Of a stretch of DNA of 64,000 nucleotides, positions 16,973 through 26,049 are shown piece after piece; position 1 is the first letter of the stretch, and each line of letters starts with the position of its first letter. The notes under the pieces were generated by a model, which ran no database searches, was not told where the DNA came from, and worked only from the letters and a program-made list of their open reading frames with translations. A program made the translations under genes and the position numbers. The stretch is from Bog-793 sp963785415 (GTDB taxonomy: Bacteria; Actinomycetota; Acidimicrobiia; Acidimicrobiales; Bog-793), in assembly GCA_963785415.1 (NCBI GenBank), contig CAWAVB010000001.1, positions 682,001 to 746,000 of the forward strand. The letters run 5' to 3'.

Positions 16973-17862
16973 TGGCCCCCGACGAGACCGTCCGCTCCAA
17001 AGATGTATCCGCCGTTTTGCAGCCGACGGTCACGCTCGCCATCTGGCGGGGTGACGCGAAGGGGGGCGAGTTCCGTGACTACACCGTTCCGGCGAACGAG
17101 GGCGAGGTCGTCCTCGACGTCGTCCACCGCGTCCAGGCCGAGCTCGCGCCGGATCTCGCGGTGCGCTGGAACTGCAAAGCGGGAAAGTGCGGCTCGTGCT
17201 CGGCGGAGGTGAACGGCAAGCCCCGCCTCATGTGCATGACGCGAATGAGCACGCTCGACACGACCGAGCGGATCACGATCTCTCCGATGCGCGCCTTCCC
17301 CGTGATGCGCGATCTCGTGACCGACGTCTCGTTCAACTTCGCCGTGGCGCGCCGGATCCCGCCGTTCACCCCCGCGCCGCGCCCTCCCGACGGCGTCTAC
17401 CGGATGTCGCAGTTCGACGTCGACCGGGCCCAGGAGTTCCACAAGTGCATCGAGTGCTTCCTCTGCCAGGACGTCTGCCACGTCATCCGCGACCACGAGG
17501 AGAACAAGCCCCGCTACGCGGGCCCGAGGTTCTTCGTCCGCCTCGCCGCGCTCGAGATGCATCCCCTCGACACCCTCGACCGGCGCGAGCTCATCCGGCG
17601 CGAGCTCGGGATCGGGCTGTGCAACATCACGAAATGCTGCACGGAGGTCTGCCCGGAGGGCATCCACATCACGGACAACGCGATCATCCCGCTAAAAGAG
17701 CGCGCCGTCGACGCCCATTACGACCCCGTCGCGTGGCTCGGCCGCCGGATCCTCCGCCGGCCCCGGCCGACGCCGGCGGCGGCAGCGGCCGCGGCCTCGC
17801 CCGCCACAAGGTCCGGCGAGGTCATCTCGCTCGAGCCGGCACCGTCGCGCGAGAAGAGCTGA
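16972..17862 (+). CDS. sdhB: Succinate dehydrogenase iron-sulfur subunit
   Basis: This 296-residue iron-sulfur subunit carries electrons from FAD to the membrane. The N-terminal ferredoxin domain binds [2Fe-2S] through WNCKAGKCGSCSAEV and a further cysteine in RLMCMTRM. The C-terminal helical domain carries two cysteine groups (CIECFLCQDVCHV and CNITKCCTEVCPEGI) for [4Fe-4S] and [3Fe-4S]-type clusters. It ends with a Pro/Ala-rich tail beyond the conserved core. The ATG overlaps the sdhA stop (TGATG). Confidence 0.95.
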   Translation: MAPDETVRSKDVSAVLQPTVTLAIWRGDAKGGEFRDYTVPANEGEVVLDVVHRVQAELAPDLAVRWNCKAGKCGSCSAEVNGKPRLMCMTRMSTLDTTERITISPMRAFPVMRDLVTDVSFNFAVARRIPPFTPAPRPPDGVYRMSQFDVDRAQEFHKCIECFLCQDVCHVIRDHEENKPRYAGPRFFVRLAALEMHPLDTLDRRELIRRELGIGLCNITKCCTEVCPEGIHITDNAIIPLKERAVDAHYDPVAWLGRRILRRPRPTPAAAAAAASPATRSGEVISLEPAPSREKS

Positions 17863-17869
17863 CGGGCGC

Positions 17870-18247
17870 GTGCTCCGCTTCCTTTCTCCCGAGTGGTTCG
17901 CTGCCTTCGCCCACGAGCTCGCCGCCGTGCAGCCCGACCCCGCCGTGCCGCCGCTCGCCTTGGGCCAGGTCGTCACCGGCGCACCCGACGGGACGGTGAG
18001 CTACTCGATCCTCGTTTCCGGCTCGAAGGCCGAGCTCGTCGTGGGGTCGACCGCCCAGGCCGCGGTCACGCTCGTCGAGGACTGGCCGACCGCCCGGGCG
18101 ATCGCCGGGGGCACACCCGTCTCCGAGCTCCTCGCCGCGGGCCGGATCACGCTGCGCGGTGACGCCAACGCGCTCCTCGCCGGACAGCGGCACCTCGAGA
18201 CGCTCGGCCGGGCCCTGGGCGCCCTCGAAGCCGAGACGACCACCTGA
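17870..18247 (+). CDS. SCP2-like sterol-carrier-domain protein
   Basis: This 125-residue soluble protein has the SCP2 fold pattern: a helical start, then GTVSYSILVSGSKAELVVGS and a strand rich in A-A-V-T-L-V-E, and the helix ITLRGDANALLAGQRHLETL. Such single-domain proteins bind hydrophobic ligands in the cytoplasm, but the ligand cannot be told. The GTG start follows the sdhB stop by 7 bp, so it is probably co-transcribed with sdh. Confidence 0.72.
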   Translation: MLRFLSPEWFAAFAHELAAVQPDPAVPPLALGQVVTGAPDGTVSYSILVSGSKAELVVGSTAQAAVTLVEDWPTARAIAGGTPVSELLAAGRITLRGDANALLAGQRHLETLGRALGALEAETTT

Positions 18248-18262
18248 ACCGCGAAGAGGGCC

Positions 18263-18559
18263 ATGATCATCGAGAAGGCAGTGATCAATGTCGACCCCGG
18301 GAAGGAGGCCGCGTTCCAGGCGGCATTTTTCGAGGCGGAGCCGTTCGTCGTCGCCTCCCCGGGCTGTGAGGCCGTCCATCTCTACCGCTGCATCGAGGAG
18401 CCGGGGCGCTTCATGTTCGTCATCGAATGGGAGTCGGTCGCGGCCCACGAGGAGGGGTTCCGGAAATCCCCCGCCTTTGCCGAGTGGCGACGCGTCGTCG
18501 GTCCCTATCTCAGCGGCCTTGCCGAACTGGCGCACTGGCGGCCCCTAGAGGCGCCCTAG
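18263..18559 (+). CDS. Antibiotic biosynthesis monooxygenase (ABM) domain protein
   Basis: This 98-residue protein has the small ABM ferredoxin-like fold: MIIEKAVINVDPGKEAAFQAAF at the start, then SPGCEAVHLYRCIEEPGRFMFVIEWES and AHEEGFRKSPAFAEWR. Proteins of this type act as dimeric cofactor-less oxygenases, haem-degrading enzymes or quinone-related enzymes; the substrate is not evident here. It is 15 bp after the SCP2-like gene and converges on mdh with a 4-bp overlap. Confidence 0.82.
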   Translation: MIIEKAVINVDPGKEAAFQAAFFEAEPFVVASPGCEAVHLYRCIEEPGRFMFVIEWESVAAHEEGFRKSPAFAEWRRVVGPYLSGLAELAHWRPLEAP

Positions 18560-19563
18560 CCCAGGAGCGCGGACGCTTCCTCCCGCTCGCTGGCGAGCTC
18601 CGCAGCCGTGGCGGCGATGCAGCCGGCCGCGAAGGCGGAGTGCTCGAGTCCCTCGACGACGTGCCACGACGAGCAGTCGCTTCGCACCGGGAACCCGAAC
18701 TGCAGACCCTCGGGGATGCCGTACTCGCCGCGGGAGACGACGCCCAACGAGGTCCAGTCGCCCTCCGGGGTGGGATTGATGATGCTCCGGAACGAGCCGA
18801 TCGCGGCGTTGGCGGCCGACGCCGCCGCCGAGCCGCCGCGGGCCGCGATCACCTTCGCGCCGCGGCCCTGGATCATCTCCAAGAACGGGCCCTGCAGCCA
18901 CTCCTCGTCGTCGATGACCTTCTGGGCCGACTCCCCGTCGATGAGGGCGTTCTCGTAGTCAGGGAACTGCGTCGTCGAGTGGTTCCCCCACGAGGCGAGC
19001 CTCGTCACGGCCCCGGGGGTGCGGCCGGCCTTGCGCGCGAGCTGGGTCCTCGCCCGGTTCTCGTCGAGACGCGTCATCGCGAACCACCGGTCCGCCGGCA
19101 CCTCGGGGGCGTTCGTGCGGGCGATCAGGCAGTTCGTGTTGCACGGGTTGCCGACGACGAGGATGCGCACGTCCGACGCGGCGTGGCCGGCGATCGCCCG
19201 GCCCTGCGGCTTGAAGATGCCGCCGTTCACGCCCAACAGGTCCCGGCGCTCCATGCCGGCCTTGCGGGGGATCGACCCGACTAAGAAGGCGTACGAGGTC
19301 CCCTCGAAGGCGACACCGAGATCCGCGGTCGTGACGACGTCGGCGAGCAGACCGAAACCGCAATCGTCGAGCTCCATGACGATCCCCTCGAGATTCGTCA
19401 TCGCCGGCTCGATCTCGAGCAGGCGGAGCACGATCGGCTGGTCCGGCCCGAAGAGTTCGCCCGACGCCAACCGGAAAAGCAGCGCGTAGCCGATGTTGCC
19501 GGCGGCTCCGGTGACCGTGACGGTCACCGGGCGCTTCGTCGGAGGATCCCGGAAATCTGCCAT
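18556..19563 (-). CDS. mdh: Malate dehydrogenase
   Basis: This 335-residue NAD-dependent malate dehydrogenase interconverts malate and oxaloacetate in the TCA cycle. The Rossmann motif VTGAAGNIGYALLFRLASG is near residue 20. NPCNTN and the catalytic region MTRLDENRARTQLARK and WGNHSTTQFPD (active-site histidine) are all visible. It belongs to the cytosolic/plant-type MDH group. The ATG at 19563 gives the usual family length; the open frame continues upstream but lacks MDH-like sequence there. It lies just downstream of icd on the same strand (65 bp), so the two may be co-expressed. Confidence 0.95.
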   Translation of the reverse strand: MADFRDPPTKRPVTVTVTGAAGNIGYALLFRLASGELFGPDQPIVLRLLEIEPAMTNLEGIVMELDDCGFGLLADVVTTADLGVAFEGTSYAFLVGSIPRKAGMERRDLLGVNGGIFKPQGRAIAGHAASDVRILVVGNPCNTNCLIARTNAPEVPADRWFAMTRLDENRARTQLARKAGRTPGAVTRLASWGNHSTTQFPDYENALIDGESAQKVIDDEEWLQGPFLEMIQGRGAKVIAARGGSAAASAANAAIGSFRSIINPTPEGDWTSLGVVSRGEYGIPEGLQFGFPVRSDCSSWHVVEGLEHSAFAAGCIAATAAELASEREEASALLG

Positions 19564-19628
19564 CGATTCGAGGCTAACGGCGGCAGCCGGCGAAGCAGCC
19601 GGGCACGCGCCCCTTCGGCGGCGCGGCC

Positions 19629-20825
19629 CTACAGGCGCTCGACGATCGCCTCGGCGAACTCGCTTGTGCGGACTTCGTGGGCCCCCTCCATCTGGCGGGC
19701 GAAGTCGTAGGTCACGATCCTGTCGGCGATCGTCGCCTCGAGGGCGCGCACGATGTCGGCGGCCGCCTTGTCCCAGCCGATGTGCTCGAACATCATCACC
19801 CCGGAGAGCAGGAGCGATCCCGGGTTCACCTTGTCCTGCCCGGCGTACTTCGGCGCGGTGCCGTGCGTGGCTTCGAAGACGCCGTGGCCCGTGACGTAGT
19901 TGATGTTGCCGCCGGGGGCGATCCCGATGCCGCCGACCTGGGCGGCGAGCGCGTCCGACAGGTAGTCGCCGTTGAGGTTCGTCGTCGCGATGACGTCGAA
20001 CTCTTCGGGGCGGGTGAGGACTTGCTGCAAGGTGATGTCGGCGATGGCGTCCTTCACGAGGATCTTGCCCCCGGGATCCCCGCGGCAGTCCTCCCACGAG
20101 ACGGCGACGTCGCCGAACTCCTCGGCGACGAGCTCGTAGCCCCAGGCCCGAAAGGCGCCTTCCGTGAACTTCTGGATGTTCCCCTTGTGGACGAGCGTCA
20201 CGCTCTTGCGATGGCGTGCCACGGCGTACTCGAGCGCGGCACGCACGAGACGCTGCGAGCCCGTCTTCGAGACCGGCTTGATCCCGATCCCGGAGTCCGC
20301 GCGGATCTCCCAGGAGAACTCGTCACGGAGCCACACGATCAGCCGCAACGCCTCCGCGGAGCCCTTTTCGACCTCGAGACCGGCGTAGACGTCCTCGGTG
20401 TTCTCCCGGAAGATCACCATGTCGACCTTCTCGGGATGGCGCACCGGCGAGGGCACGCCCTGGAACCAGCGCACCGGCCGGAGGCAGACGTAGAGGTCGA
20501 GGATCTGGCGCAACGCGACGTTGAGCGAGCGGATGCCCCCGCCGATCGGGGTCGTGAGCGGTCCCTTGATCCCGATGAGGTGGTCCCGGAACGCGGCGAC
20601 CGTCTCCTCAGGAAGCCAGCTCCCCGTCTGCTTGAAGGCCTTCTCCCCGGCGAGGACCTCCCGCCAGGCCACCTTCTTGCCGTGCCGGCCCGCCGCGGCG
20701 TCGAGGACGAGCTGGGCGGCGGGCCAGATGTCGACGCCCGTGCCGTCGCCTTCGATGAAAGGGATGATCGGTTCGTCGGGGACCTGGAGCAGGCCGTTCG
20801 CGGACTTCGTGATGTTCTCGGGCAT
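19629..20825 (-). CDS. icd: Isocitrate dehydrogenase (NADP-type)
   Basis: This 398-residue dimeric isocitrate dehydrogenase converts isocitrate to 2-oxoglutarate and CO2. Clear motifs are IPFIEGDGTGVDIWPA near the N-terminus, the substrate loop IRSLNVALRQILDLYVCLRPV, FRENTEDVYAG, and the C-terminal GGIGIAPGGNINY and EATHGTAPKYAGQDKVNPGS. This is the E. coli-type enzyme. The phosphorylatable serine region (S-L-N) is present. It is upstream of mdh on the same strand, and the ATG at 20825 is supported by family length. Confidence 0.95.
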   Translation of the reverse strand: MPENITKSANGLLQVPDEPIIPFIEGDGTGVDIWPAAQLVLDAAAGRHGKKVAWREVLAGEKAFKQTGSWLPEETVAAFRDHLIGIKGPLTTPIGGGIRSLNVALRQILDLYVCLRPVRWFQGVPSPVRHPEKVDMVIFRENTEDVYAGLEVEKGSAEALRLIVWLRDEFSWEIRADSGIGIKPVSKTGSQRLVRAALEYAVARHRKSVTLVHKGNIQKFTEGAFRAWGYELVAEEFGDVAVSWEDCRGDPGGKILVKDAIADITLQQVLTRPEEFDVIATTNLNGDYLSDALAAQVGGIGIAPGGNINYVTGHGVFEATHGTAPKYAGQDKVNPGSLLLSGVMMFEHIGWDKAAADIVRALEATIADRIVTYDFARQMEGAHEVRTSEFAEAIVERL

Positions 20826-20884
20826 GGCCGGAGCCTACCTGCGCCGTTTCGCCCGACATCCTGGGAACCCGCCCCCGGGCGCCC

Positions 20885-21757
20885 TCACGACCGCGCCGGC
20901 GCGAGCCCCAGGTTGTCGCAGATAGCGACCGTCGCGCTCACCTGGTTCATCGTGTAGAAGTGCAGTCCCGGGACGCCTTCGGCGAGGAGGTCGCGGCACA
21001 GCTCGGTGGCGATCTCGATGCCGACGGCGCGCACCGCGTCCGGGTTCTCGGCCACGCCCTCGACCCGGGCGGTCACCTCGTCCGGGATGGCAGCGCCGGA
21101 CAGCTCGGCCATCCGGGCGACCGATTTGAGGTTCAAGATCGGCATGATCCCCGGTATGACAGGCTTCGTGACCCCCAGGCGGGCGAGGTCGTCGACGAGC
21201 CGCAGGTAGTTGCTCGCCCGGAAGAAGAACTGGGTGATGGCGAAGTCGGCCACACCGAGCTTCGCCGCGAGATGACGCCGGTCGGTCGCGAGGTCGGGCG
21301 CCGCCGGGTGGCCCTCCGGGTGGGCGGCGACGGCGACGCAGAACGGCGCGACGGACTTGACGAGCTCGACGAGGTCGACCGCGTGAGCGAGCTCTCCCGC
21401 GGCGAACGGCCCGGGCGCCTCACGGGGTGGATCGCCCCGCACGGCGAGCACGTTCTCCACGCCGGCACGGGCGTAGCGCTCGAGGATCTCGATGAGCTCA
21501 TCGCGCCGGTGGGCGAAGCAGGCAAGGTGGGCCATCGGCTCGGTGCGCCCCTGCCGGTGGATGTCGACGACGAGTTCGTGGGTGCGCTCCCGCGTCGTGC
21601 CGCCCGCGCCGTAGGTGATCGAGGCGAACGTCGGGTGCAGTTCGTAAAGTCTGGGCAACGCCTCCTGGAGGTGCGATGTCGCCTCGGGGGTTTTCGGCGG
21701 CCACAGTTCGATGGAGAGCGATCTCGTCGACCGGAGCAGCTCGTCGATGCGGGCCAT
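20885..21757 (-). CDS. metF: Methylenetetrahydrofolate reductase
   Basis: This 290-residue flavoprotein reduces 5,10-methylene-THF to 5-methyl-THF for methionine synthesis. It shows the N-terminal S-I-E-L-W-P-P-K-T (catalytic glutamate), SITYGAGGTTRERTHELV, the FAD-binding ENVLAVRGDPP, and the C-terminal region VPGLHFYTMNQ. Its ATG is 130 bp upstream of the start chosen for the divergent MFS gene, so they may share a promoter region. It ends 59 bp before icd. Confidence 0.93.
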   Translation of the reverse strand: MARIDELLRSTRSLSIELWPPKTPEATSHLQEALPRLYELHPTFASITYGAGGTTRERTHELVVDIHRQGRTEPMAHLACFAHRRDELIEILERYARAGVENVLAVRGDPPREAPGPFAAGELAHAVDLVELVKSVAPFCVAVAAHPEGHPAAPDLATDRRHLAAKLGVADFAITQFFFRASNYLRLVDDLARLGVTKPVIPGIMPILNLKSVARMAELSGAAIPDEVTARVEGVAENPDAVRAVGIEIATELCRDLLAEGVPGLHFYTMNQVSATVAICDNLGLAPARS

Positions 21758-21884
21758 CGGGCAAGTTTCGCAGTCGCGCCACCGCCACGCGCAAACCGCC
21801 GCGCCTCGCCCGCCGGGGCCGGCGGAGGCGAGGATCCTGCCCGAGGCGCGCAGAACCCAGATCGCGTCCCGCTACCGTCGCCTC

Positions 21885-23147
21885 GTGGCCAAGGCGTTCC
21901 GCGTCCTCGGTGAACGCGACTTCGCGCTGTTGTGGGGCGGCCAGACCGCATCGATCATCGGCGACGGAGTCTTCACCGTCGCGCTCGCCCTCGAGACGCT
22001 GCATGTCAGCGACCACGCCAGGACGCTCTCCTACGTCGTCGCGGCCCGCGTCGCCCCGATGGTGCTGTTGCTCCTGTTCGCCGGGACCGTCGTCGACCGG
22101 CTTCCTCGACGGCTCACCGTCCTCGCCGCCGACTCGGTCCGTGGCATCGCCGTCGCGGCGATCGCCGCCCTCGTCGTCGCCCACGCCCTCGACATCACCG
22201 ACCTCGTCATCATCTCGGCCATCGTCGGCGTCGCCGACGCCTTCTTCTGGCCGGCCTACAACGCCATCATCCCGGAGATCCTGCCGCCGACGCTCTACAT
22301 GGAGGGCAACGCCTACAACACCGCCAGCCAGGTCATCGGACAGTCGCTCCTCGGCCCGGCGATCGGCGGCGTGCTCATCGCGGCCTTCGGCGCGGCGTCG
22401 GCGTTCGGGGTCGACGCGGCGAGCTTTTTCGTGAGCGCCGCCTGTGTGATCGCGATGCGCGCCCGGCCCGCTCCGAAGGCCTCGGGCGAGTCGATGCTCG
22501 CCGACGCCGTCGCCGGGCTTCGCTGGACTCGTGCGCAACCTTGGCTGTGGTACTCGATCATCGCCGCGTCGGTCGCCAACGCCGTCGCGTTCATGCCGTT
22601 CGCCGTCCTCGGGCCGCTGCTCATCCGCGACGTCCTCCACCAGGGTCCGACGCAATACGGTCTCGTCTTCGCCGCCGCCGGGATCGGCGGGGCGACCGCC
22701 TCGGTCGTCGTCGTCCGGTTCGGGTCGCCCCGGCGGCACGTGAGCGTCATGTGGGGCGCCTGGGCGGCCGCCGCGGCCGCGATCGCCCTCATCGGCTCCG
22801 CGCCGGACGCGCTCATCGTCGCCGCGCTCGGCACCGTTGCCTTCGGCCTCCTCCAATACGGGTCGATGATCTGGAGCACCATGATGCAGTCGCTCGTGCC
22901 CCCGGAGATGCTGGGGCGCGCCTCCTCGGTCGACGCCCTGTTCTCTTTCTGTCTCGCGCCGATCGGCGTCCTCGTCGCCGGCGTCGTCGCGGCGGCGATC
23001 GGTGTGCGGACCACGCTCATCGCCGGCGGCGTGATCGGCGCCATGACGACCCTCGTCGTCTTCGTGCCCGGCGTCCGGGACCCCGAACGCGTCGAGCCCG
23101 TCGCGGAGGCCGCCGACGCAGCCCTCGTTGCCGAGCCCAGCGGCTAG
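21885..23147 (+). CDS. MFS transporter (drug exporter-like)
   Basis: This 420-residue major facilitator protein has about 12 hydrophobic helices. Key segments are FALLWGGQTASIIGDGVFTVALAL at the start and the motif-A-like LPRRLTVLAADSVRG between helices 2 and 3. It resembles the DHA3/macrolide-exporter group. The open frame extends to 21711, but that would run into metF. GTG at 21885 places the start just before the first conserved residues and is preferred. The substrate is unknown. Confidence 0.85.
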   Translation: MAKAFRVLGERDFALLWGGQTASIIGDGVFTVALALETLHVSDHARTLSYVVAARVAPMVLLLLFAGTVVDRLPRRLTVLAADSVRGIAVAAIAALVVAHALDITDLVIISAIVGVADAFFWPAYNAIIPEILPPTLYMEGNAYNTASQVIGQSLLGPAIGGVLIAAFGAASAFGVDAASFFVSAACVIAMRARPAPKASGESMLADAVAGLRWTRAQPWLWYSIIAASVANAVAFMPFAVLGPLLIRDVLHQGPTQYGLVFAAAGIGGATASVVVVRFGSPRRHVSVMWGAWAAAAAAIALIGSAPDALIVAALGTVAFGLLQYGSMIWSTMMQSLVPPEMLGRASSVDALFSFCLAPIGVLVAGVVAAAIGVRTTLIAGGVIGAMTTLVVFVPGVRDPERVEPVAEAADAALVAEPSG

Positions 23148-23158
23148 CGCGCGGTCGT

Positions 23159-23836
23159 TTAGGCGGCGGTGGACTCGGCTGGGGCGGGGGCGACCCGGCG
23201 CCTGGTCCGCCCGTAACGCATCTGGAGGGCAATCGCGGCCGAGATCACCGCGGCCCAGGCGCACCACACCGAGGCGAACCCGTCGATCGTCAGGTTGGCG
23301 ATCGTCACGACGGCGATCAGGTTGGCAACGCCGAAGATGACGATCCTCCGGTCGCTCGACAAAAGCGCCGCCCCGCAGGTCGCCAGCACGTAGAGCCCGA
23401 CGATGACCCCACCGTCACCGAGGTGGACGCTGTAGGCGAGGTGGTAGGGGCGCATCATCACGGTCATCGGCCCGCGCACCATCGCCGCCAGCAGCAAGCC
23501 CCCGACGACGGTGCCGACGACGGCGAGGGAGGTCGCCAGGCGTCTTCGCCAGCGCGATGGCTCGATGGCCGCCACGGCGATCGGCACGAAGATCGGCAAG
23601 AGGACGAACGCGACGACGAGGTAGACCCACAGCGCGCTGCGCCCGAGTCCGTGCGACACGTGGCCCTGCAGGCTGAACCAGACGACCGCCTCGACCATCT
23701 GGTGGGCGCCGAACACGATCGGCAGGGTCGCGAGCGCGATATGGCTTCCGCGGCGGTCGACGTGCCGGATTGCGTCGACACCGACGCCGCAGATGACGGC
23801 CCCGCCGATGAGATCGGCCTGGGGCGAGAAGCACAC
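23159..23836 (-). CDS. DUF6629-like integral membrane protein
   Basis: This 225-residue protein has about seven hydrophobic helices and begins MCFSPQADLIGG, a signature I associate with the DUF6629 family of uncharacterised membrane proteins. Histidines and a glutamate in GAHQMVEAVVWF and the pair YHLAYSVHLGDGG could line a polar site. No function is known. It converges on the MFS gene with an 11-bp gap. Confidence 0.75.
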   Translation of the reverse strand: MCFSPQADLIGGAVICGVGVDAIRHVDRRGSHIALATLPIVFGAHQMVEAVVWFSLQGHVSHGLGRSALWVYLVVAFVLLPIFVPIAVAAIEPSRWRRRLATSLAVVGTVVGGLLLAAMVRGPMTVMMRPYHLAYSVHLGDGGVIVGLYVLATCGAALLSSDRRIVIFGVANLIAVVTIANLTIDGFASVWCAWAAVISAAIALQMRYGRTRRRVAPAPAESTAA

Positions 23837-23947
23837 GCCAGCAAGTTACCGCCTGGCGTCTCTTTACCCCGGCTATCGGCGGGTCGAGTGGATCACGTCA
23901 GGCCAAGCACGGCACGGCGCGCGGAGCGCCCCGGGTGCTCCCGGCGG

Positions 23948-24823
23948 CTACGCGACCGTGGCGAGCCGGCGGCGGGCGGCGCGTACCGCGTTCTTGAGGA
24001 GCATCGCCCGGGTCATCGGTCCGACCCCTCCGAGACGCGGGGTCATCCATCCGGCCACCTCGGCAACGCCCTCGTCGACGTCGGAGAGCAGCCGGCGTCC
24101 CTCCCACGACGTCCCGGCGCCCACGACAGCCGCACCGGGCTTCACCATGTCCGCGGTGACGATGCCGGCATGGCCGGCAGCGGCGATGACGATGTCGGCT
24201 CGTCGCACATACTCGGCGAGATCGGCGACCCCCGTGTGGACGACGGTCACCGCGGCGTTGCAACCGGGCCGTTTCAGGGCGAGGAGCAGGGCGAGGGGGC
24301 GTCCGATCGTCAGCCCGCGACCGATGACCACGACGTGGCGACCCTCGACGGGAACGTCGTTGTGACGGAGGAGCTCGACGATCCCGGCCGGCGTGCAGGG
24401 CAGCGGTCCGTCGACGCCCATGACGAGGCGACCGAGGTTCACCGGATGGAGGCCGTCGACGTCCTTTTCGGGATCGACCGCGAGCAGGGTCGCGAACTCG
24501 TCGATGTCGCCCGGCAGCGGGACCTGGACGAGGAAGGCGTCAACCGCCGGGTTGGCGTTGAGCCGGCGGACGGCGGCGAACAACTCCTCCGCCGTCGTGC
24601 CGGCCGCGAGGTGCTCGTGAACCGACTCGATGCCGACCTTGGCGCAGTCCTCGTGCTTCAACTCCACGTATCGGGCGCTCGCCGGGTCGTCGCCGACGAG
24701 GATCGTGCCGAGCCCGGGCTGGACACCCCGGTCGCGCAGTCGCGCGACTTCCTCGGTGACCTCAGCCCGCATCTCAGCAGCGAGTGCCTCGCCGTCGAGG
24801 ACCTTGGCCGTCACCGCGACCAC
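23948..24823 (-). CDS. folD: Bifunctional methylene-THF dehydrogenase / methenyl-THF cyclohydrolase
   Basis: This 291-residue FolD interconverts 5,10-methylene-THF, methenyl-THF and 10-formyl-THF. It has the catalytic tyrosine-lysine region S-A-R-Y-V-E-L-K-H-E-D, the FLVQVPLPGDID loop, D-V-D-G-L-H-P-V-N-L-G-R-L, the NADP-binding VVIGRGLTIGRPLALLL and the C-terminal PRLGGVGPMTRAMLLKN. It supplies one-carbon units used by purN, purH and metF elsewhere in this window. The start at 24823 is a GTG, and the exact start is uncertain by a few codons. Confidence 0.94.
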   Translation of the reverse strand: MVAVTAKVLDGEALAAEMRAEVTEEVARLRDRGVQPGLGTILVGDDPASARYVELKHEDCAKVGIESVHEHLAAGTTAEELFAAVRRLNANPAVDAFLVQVPLPGDIDEFATLLAVDPEKDVDGLHPVNLGRLVMGVDGPLPCTPAGIVELLRHNDVPVEGRHVVVIGRGLTIGRPLALLLALKRPGCNAAVTVVHTGVADLAEYVRRADIVIAAAGHAGIVTADMVKPGAAVVGAGTSWEGRRLLSDVDEGVAEVAGWMTPRLGGVGPMTRAMLLKNAVRAARRRLATVA

Positions 24824-25081
24824 CGTCCGTCCGTGCTCCTGTGTTCCCGTGCCATGTCGGCCCTCGTCGCATCGTCGCTGGCAACCCGTGCCACGATACG
24901 CGCCGCCCTGGTGTCGGGCTGCGTAGGCGGACGAATGGTCTCACGCCGCGACCCGGTGACCCGGGTCATCTTTGACCAGCGGGTCGGAACCTGGTCCGGG
25001 GGGACAGCCGCGATCCCGTCTCACCGACGCGTAGGCGGCCCTGCCGCGGAGAAAGGACCGTCGAGGCCGTGGGTTCCTCGC

Positions 25082-25834
25082 TTACGACTTCGCTCCACCA
25101 CCGCTCGTTTGCACGATTCCGGGACCTTTCCCGAGAACCGACGAGCACGCCTTCTGGGCCGCCTGGAACTTCGGCGAGCTCGGGTTGAGGTTGCTGGCCC
25201 CGCCCTGTGCCTTTAGCGACATCGAGATGCCGTCGCCCTGGACTCTCGGATCGGGGTAATCCGTGATGCCGTGGTTGCGCATGCACTCGGAGAACTTCAG
25301 GGCGGCGGCGAGCATCTTGGCCCGCTCTGCCGGAGAAGGACCCTTCCCCGAGCTCCCTGTGGGGAGCGTGCTGGCGCACGCCTGCTGGGCGGCCTGGAAT
25401 TGCGACGAGGTCGGGTTCAGCGCACCGCTCGGGTTGAACTGGACGTTTCCCTGGCTGTCGGGGTCGGGGAAGCCCGCGATGCCGTGGGCGCGCATGCAGG
25501 CGGAGAAGGCGACGGTGAGTCCACCCATCCCCACCCCCCCAGACGTCGCGTTCGATGCTCCGCCCGAGCCGCCCCCTTGGCTGGTGGAGCCACCCCCGGA
25601 CGGGACAGCGACCGTCGTCGAGGTTGTCGACCCGATGCTCGCGACGCCCGGCGGTGATCCGCCGCCACAAGCGGCGGCGAGGACGCCGATGCCGAGAATG
25701 ACGAGCGCGACGGGGCCCGTCCGACGCATCCGGAACGGACGAATCGAGCCCCGGCCAGACCCCGTTCGCGCGCCCTCGGCCGTGACGTGTTCCCCTCGAC
25801 TCGCGTTGTGACTCATCGAAGCCACTTGTACCAC
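25082..25834 (-). CDS. Lipoprotein with two C-M-R-x-H-G...F/Y-P-D repeats (paralogue 1)
   Basis: This is a protein of up to 250 residues; the ATG at 25816 may be the true start and could give a leaderless transcript. A signal segment ends in the lipobox LAAAC, so a lipid-anchored surface protein is expected. A Ser/Thr/Gly linker containing GVASIGSTTSTT follows. Two ~70-residue repeats carry CMRAHGIAGFPDPDSQG and CMRNHGITDYPDPRVQG. Each is followed by an S-x-x-F-Q-A-A-Q-x-A-C segment, giving one C...C pair and one histidine per repeat. A paralogue with the same linker lies at 32171-32893. The promoter carries a perfect 17-bp inverted repeat. A metal- or ligand-binding sensor is possible (inference). 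Confidence 0.8.
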   Translation of the reverse strand: MVQVASMSHNASRGEHVTAEGARTGSGRGSIRPFRMRRTGPVALVILGIGVLAAACGGGSPPGVASIGSTTSTTVAVPSGGGSTSQGGGSGGASNATSGGVGMGGLTVAFSACMRAHGIAGFPDPDSQGNVQFNPSGALNPTSSQFQAAQQACASTLPTGSSGKGPSPAERAKMLAAALKFSECMRNHGITDYPDPRVQGDGISMSLKAQGGASNLNPSSPKFQAAQKACSSVLGKGPGIVQTSGGGAKS

Positions 25835-25878
25835 GCGACCGCTTACAGCGGGCTAACGAACCGTTAGCCCGCTGTAAG
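25824..25878. promoter_or_regulatory. Bidirectional operator/promoter of lipoprotein 1 and the two-component system
   Basis: A perfect 17-bp inverted repeat (25842-25858 and 25862-25878; 3-nt spacer) contains, on each strand, GTTAGC-N4-TGTAAG. On the minus strand this is followed, after 11 bp, by TACAAGT, a -10-like box just upstream of lipoprotein 1. The GTTA...TGTAA direct repeat has an 11-bp period, as in sites for OmpR/PhoB-type regulators. The same arrangement occurs upstream of lipoprotein 2 (32931-32966). The plus-strand half points at the histidine kinase gene. Confidence 0.65.
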
Positions 25879-26049
25879 GCGAGGTGGGGCATGCTCGCGC
25901 CCTATGGCCGACGAAGCCCGCGAGGTGTTCTCGGGCGTGTCGCGATGCACCCGAGAACGAAGTGAGCGACCATGGAGCTCGGACCGCCGCAGACGAGGAG
26001 AGCCGTTGACTCCGCTCGCGGGTCCAGCCGTCGAGGTCGAGGAACCCTG

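Noticed and set aside
19564..20097. N-terminal extension of malate dehydrogenase by 178 codons
   Set aside because: The extension overlaps icd in another frame and looks nothing like MDH; the ATG at 19563 gives the family length.
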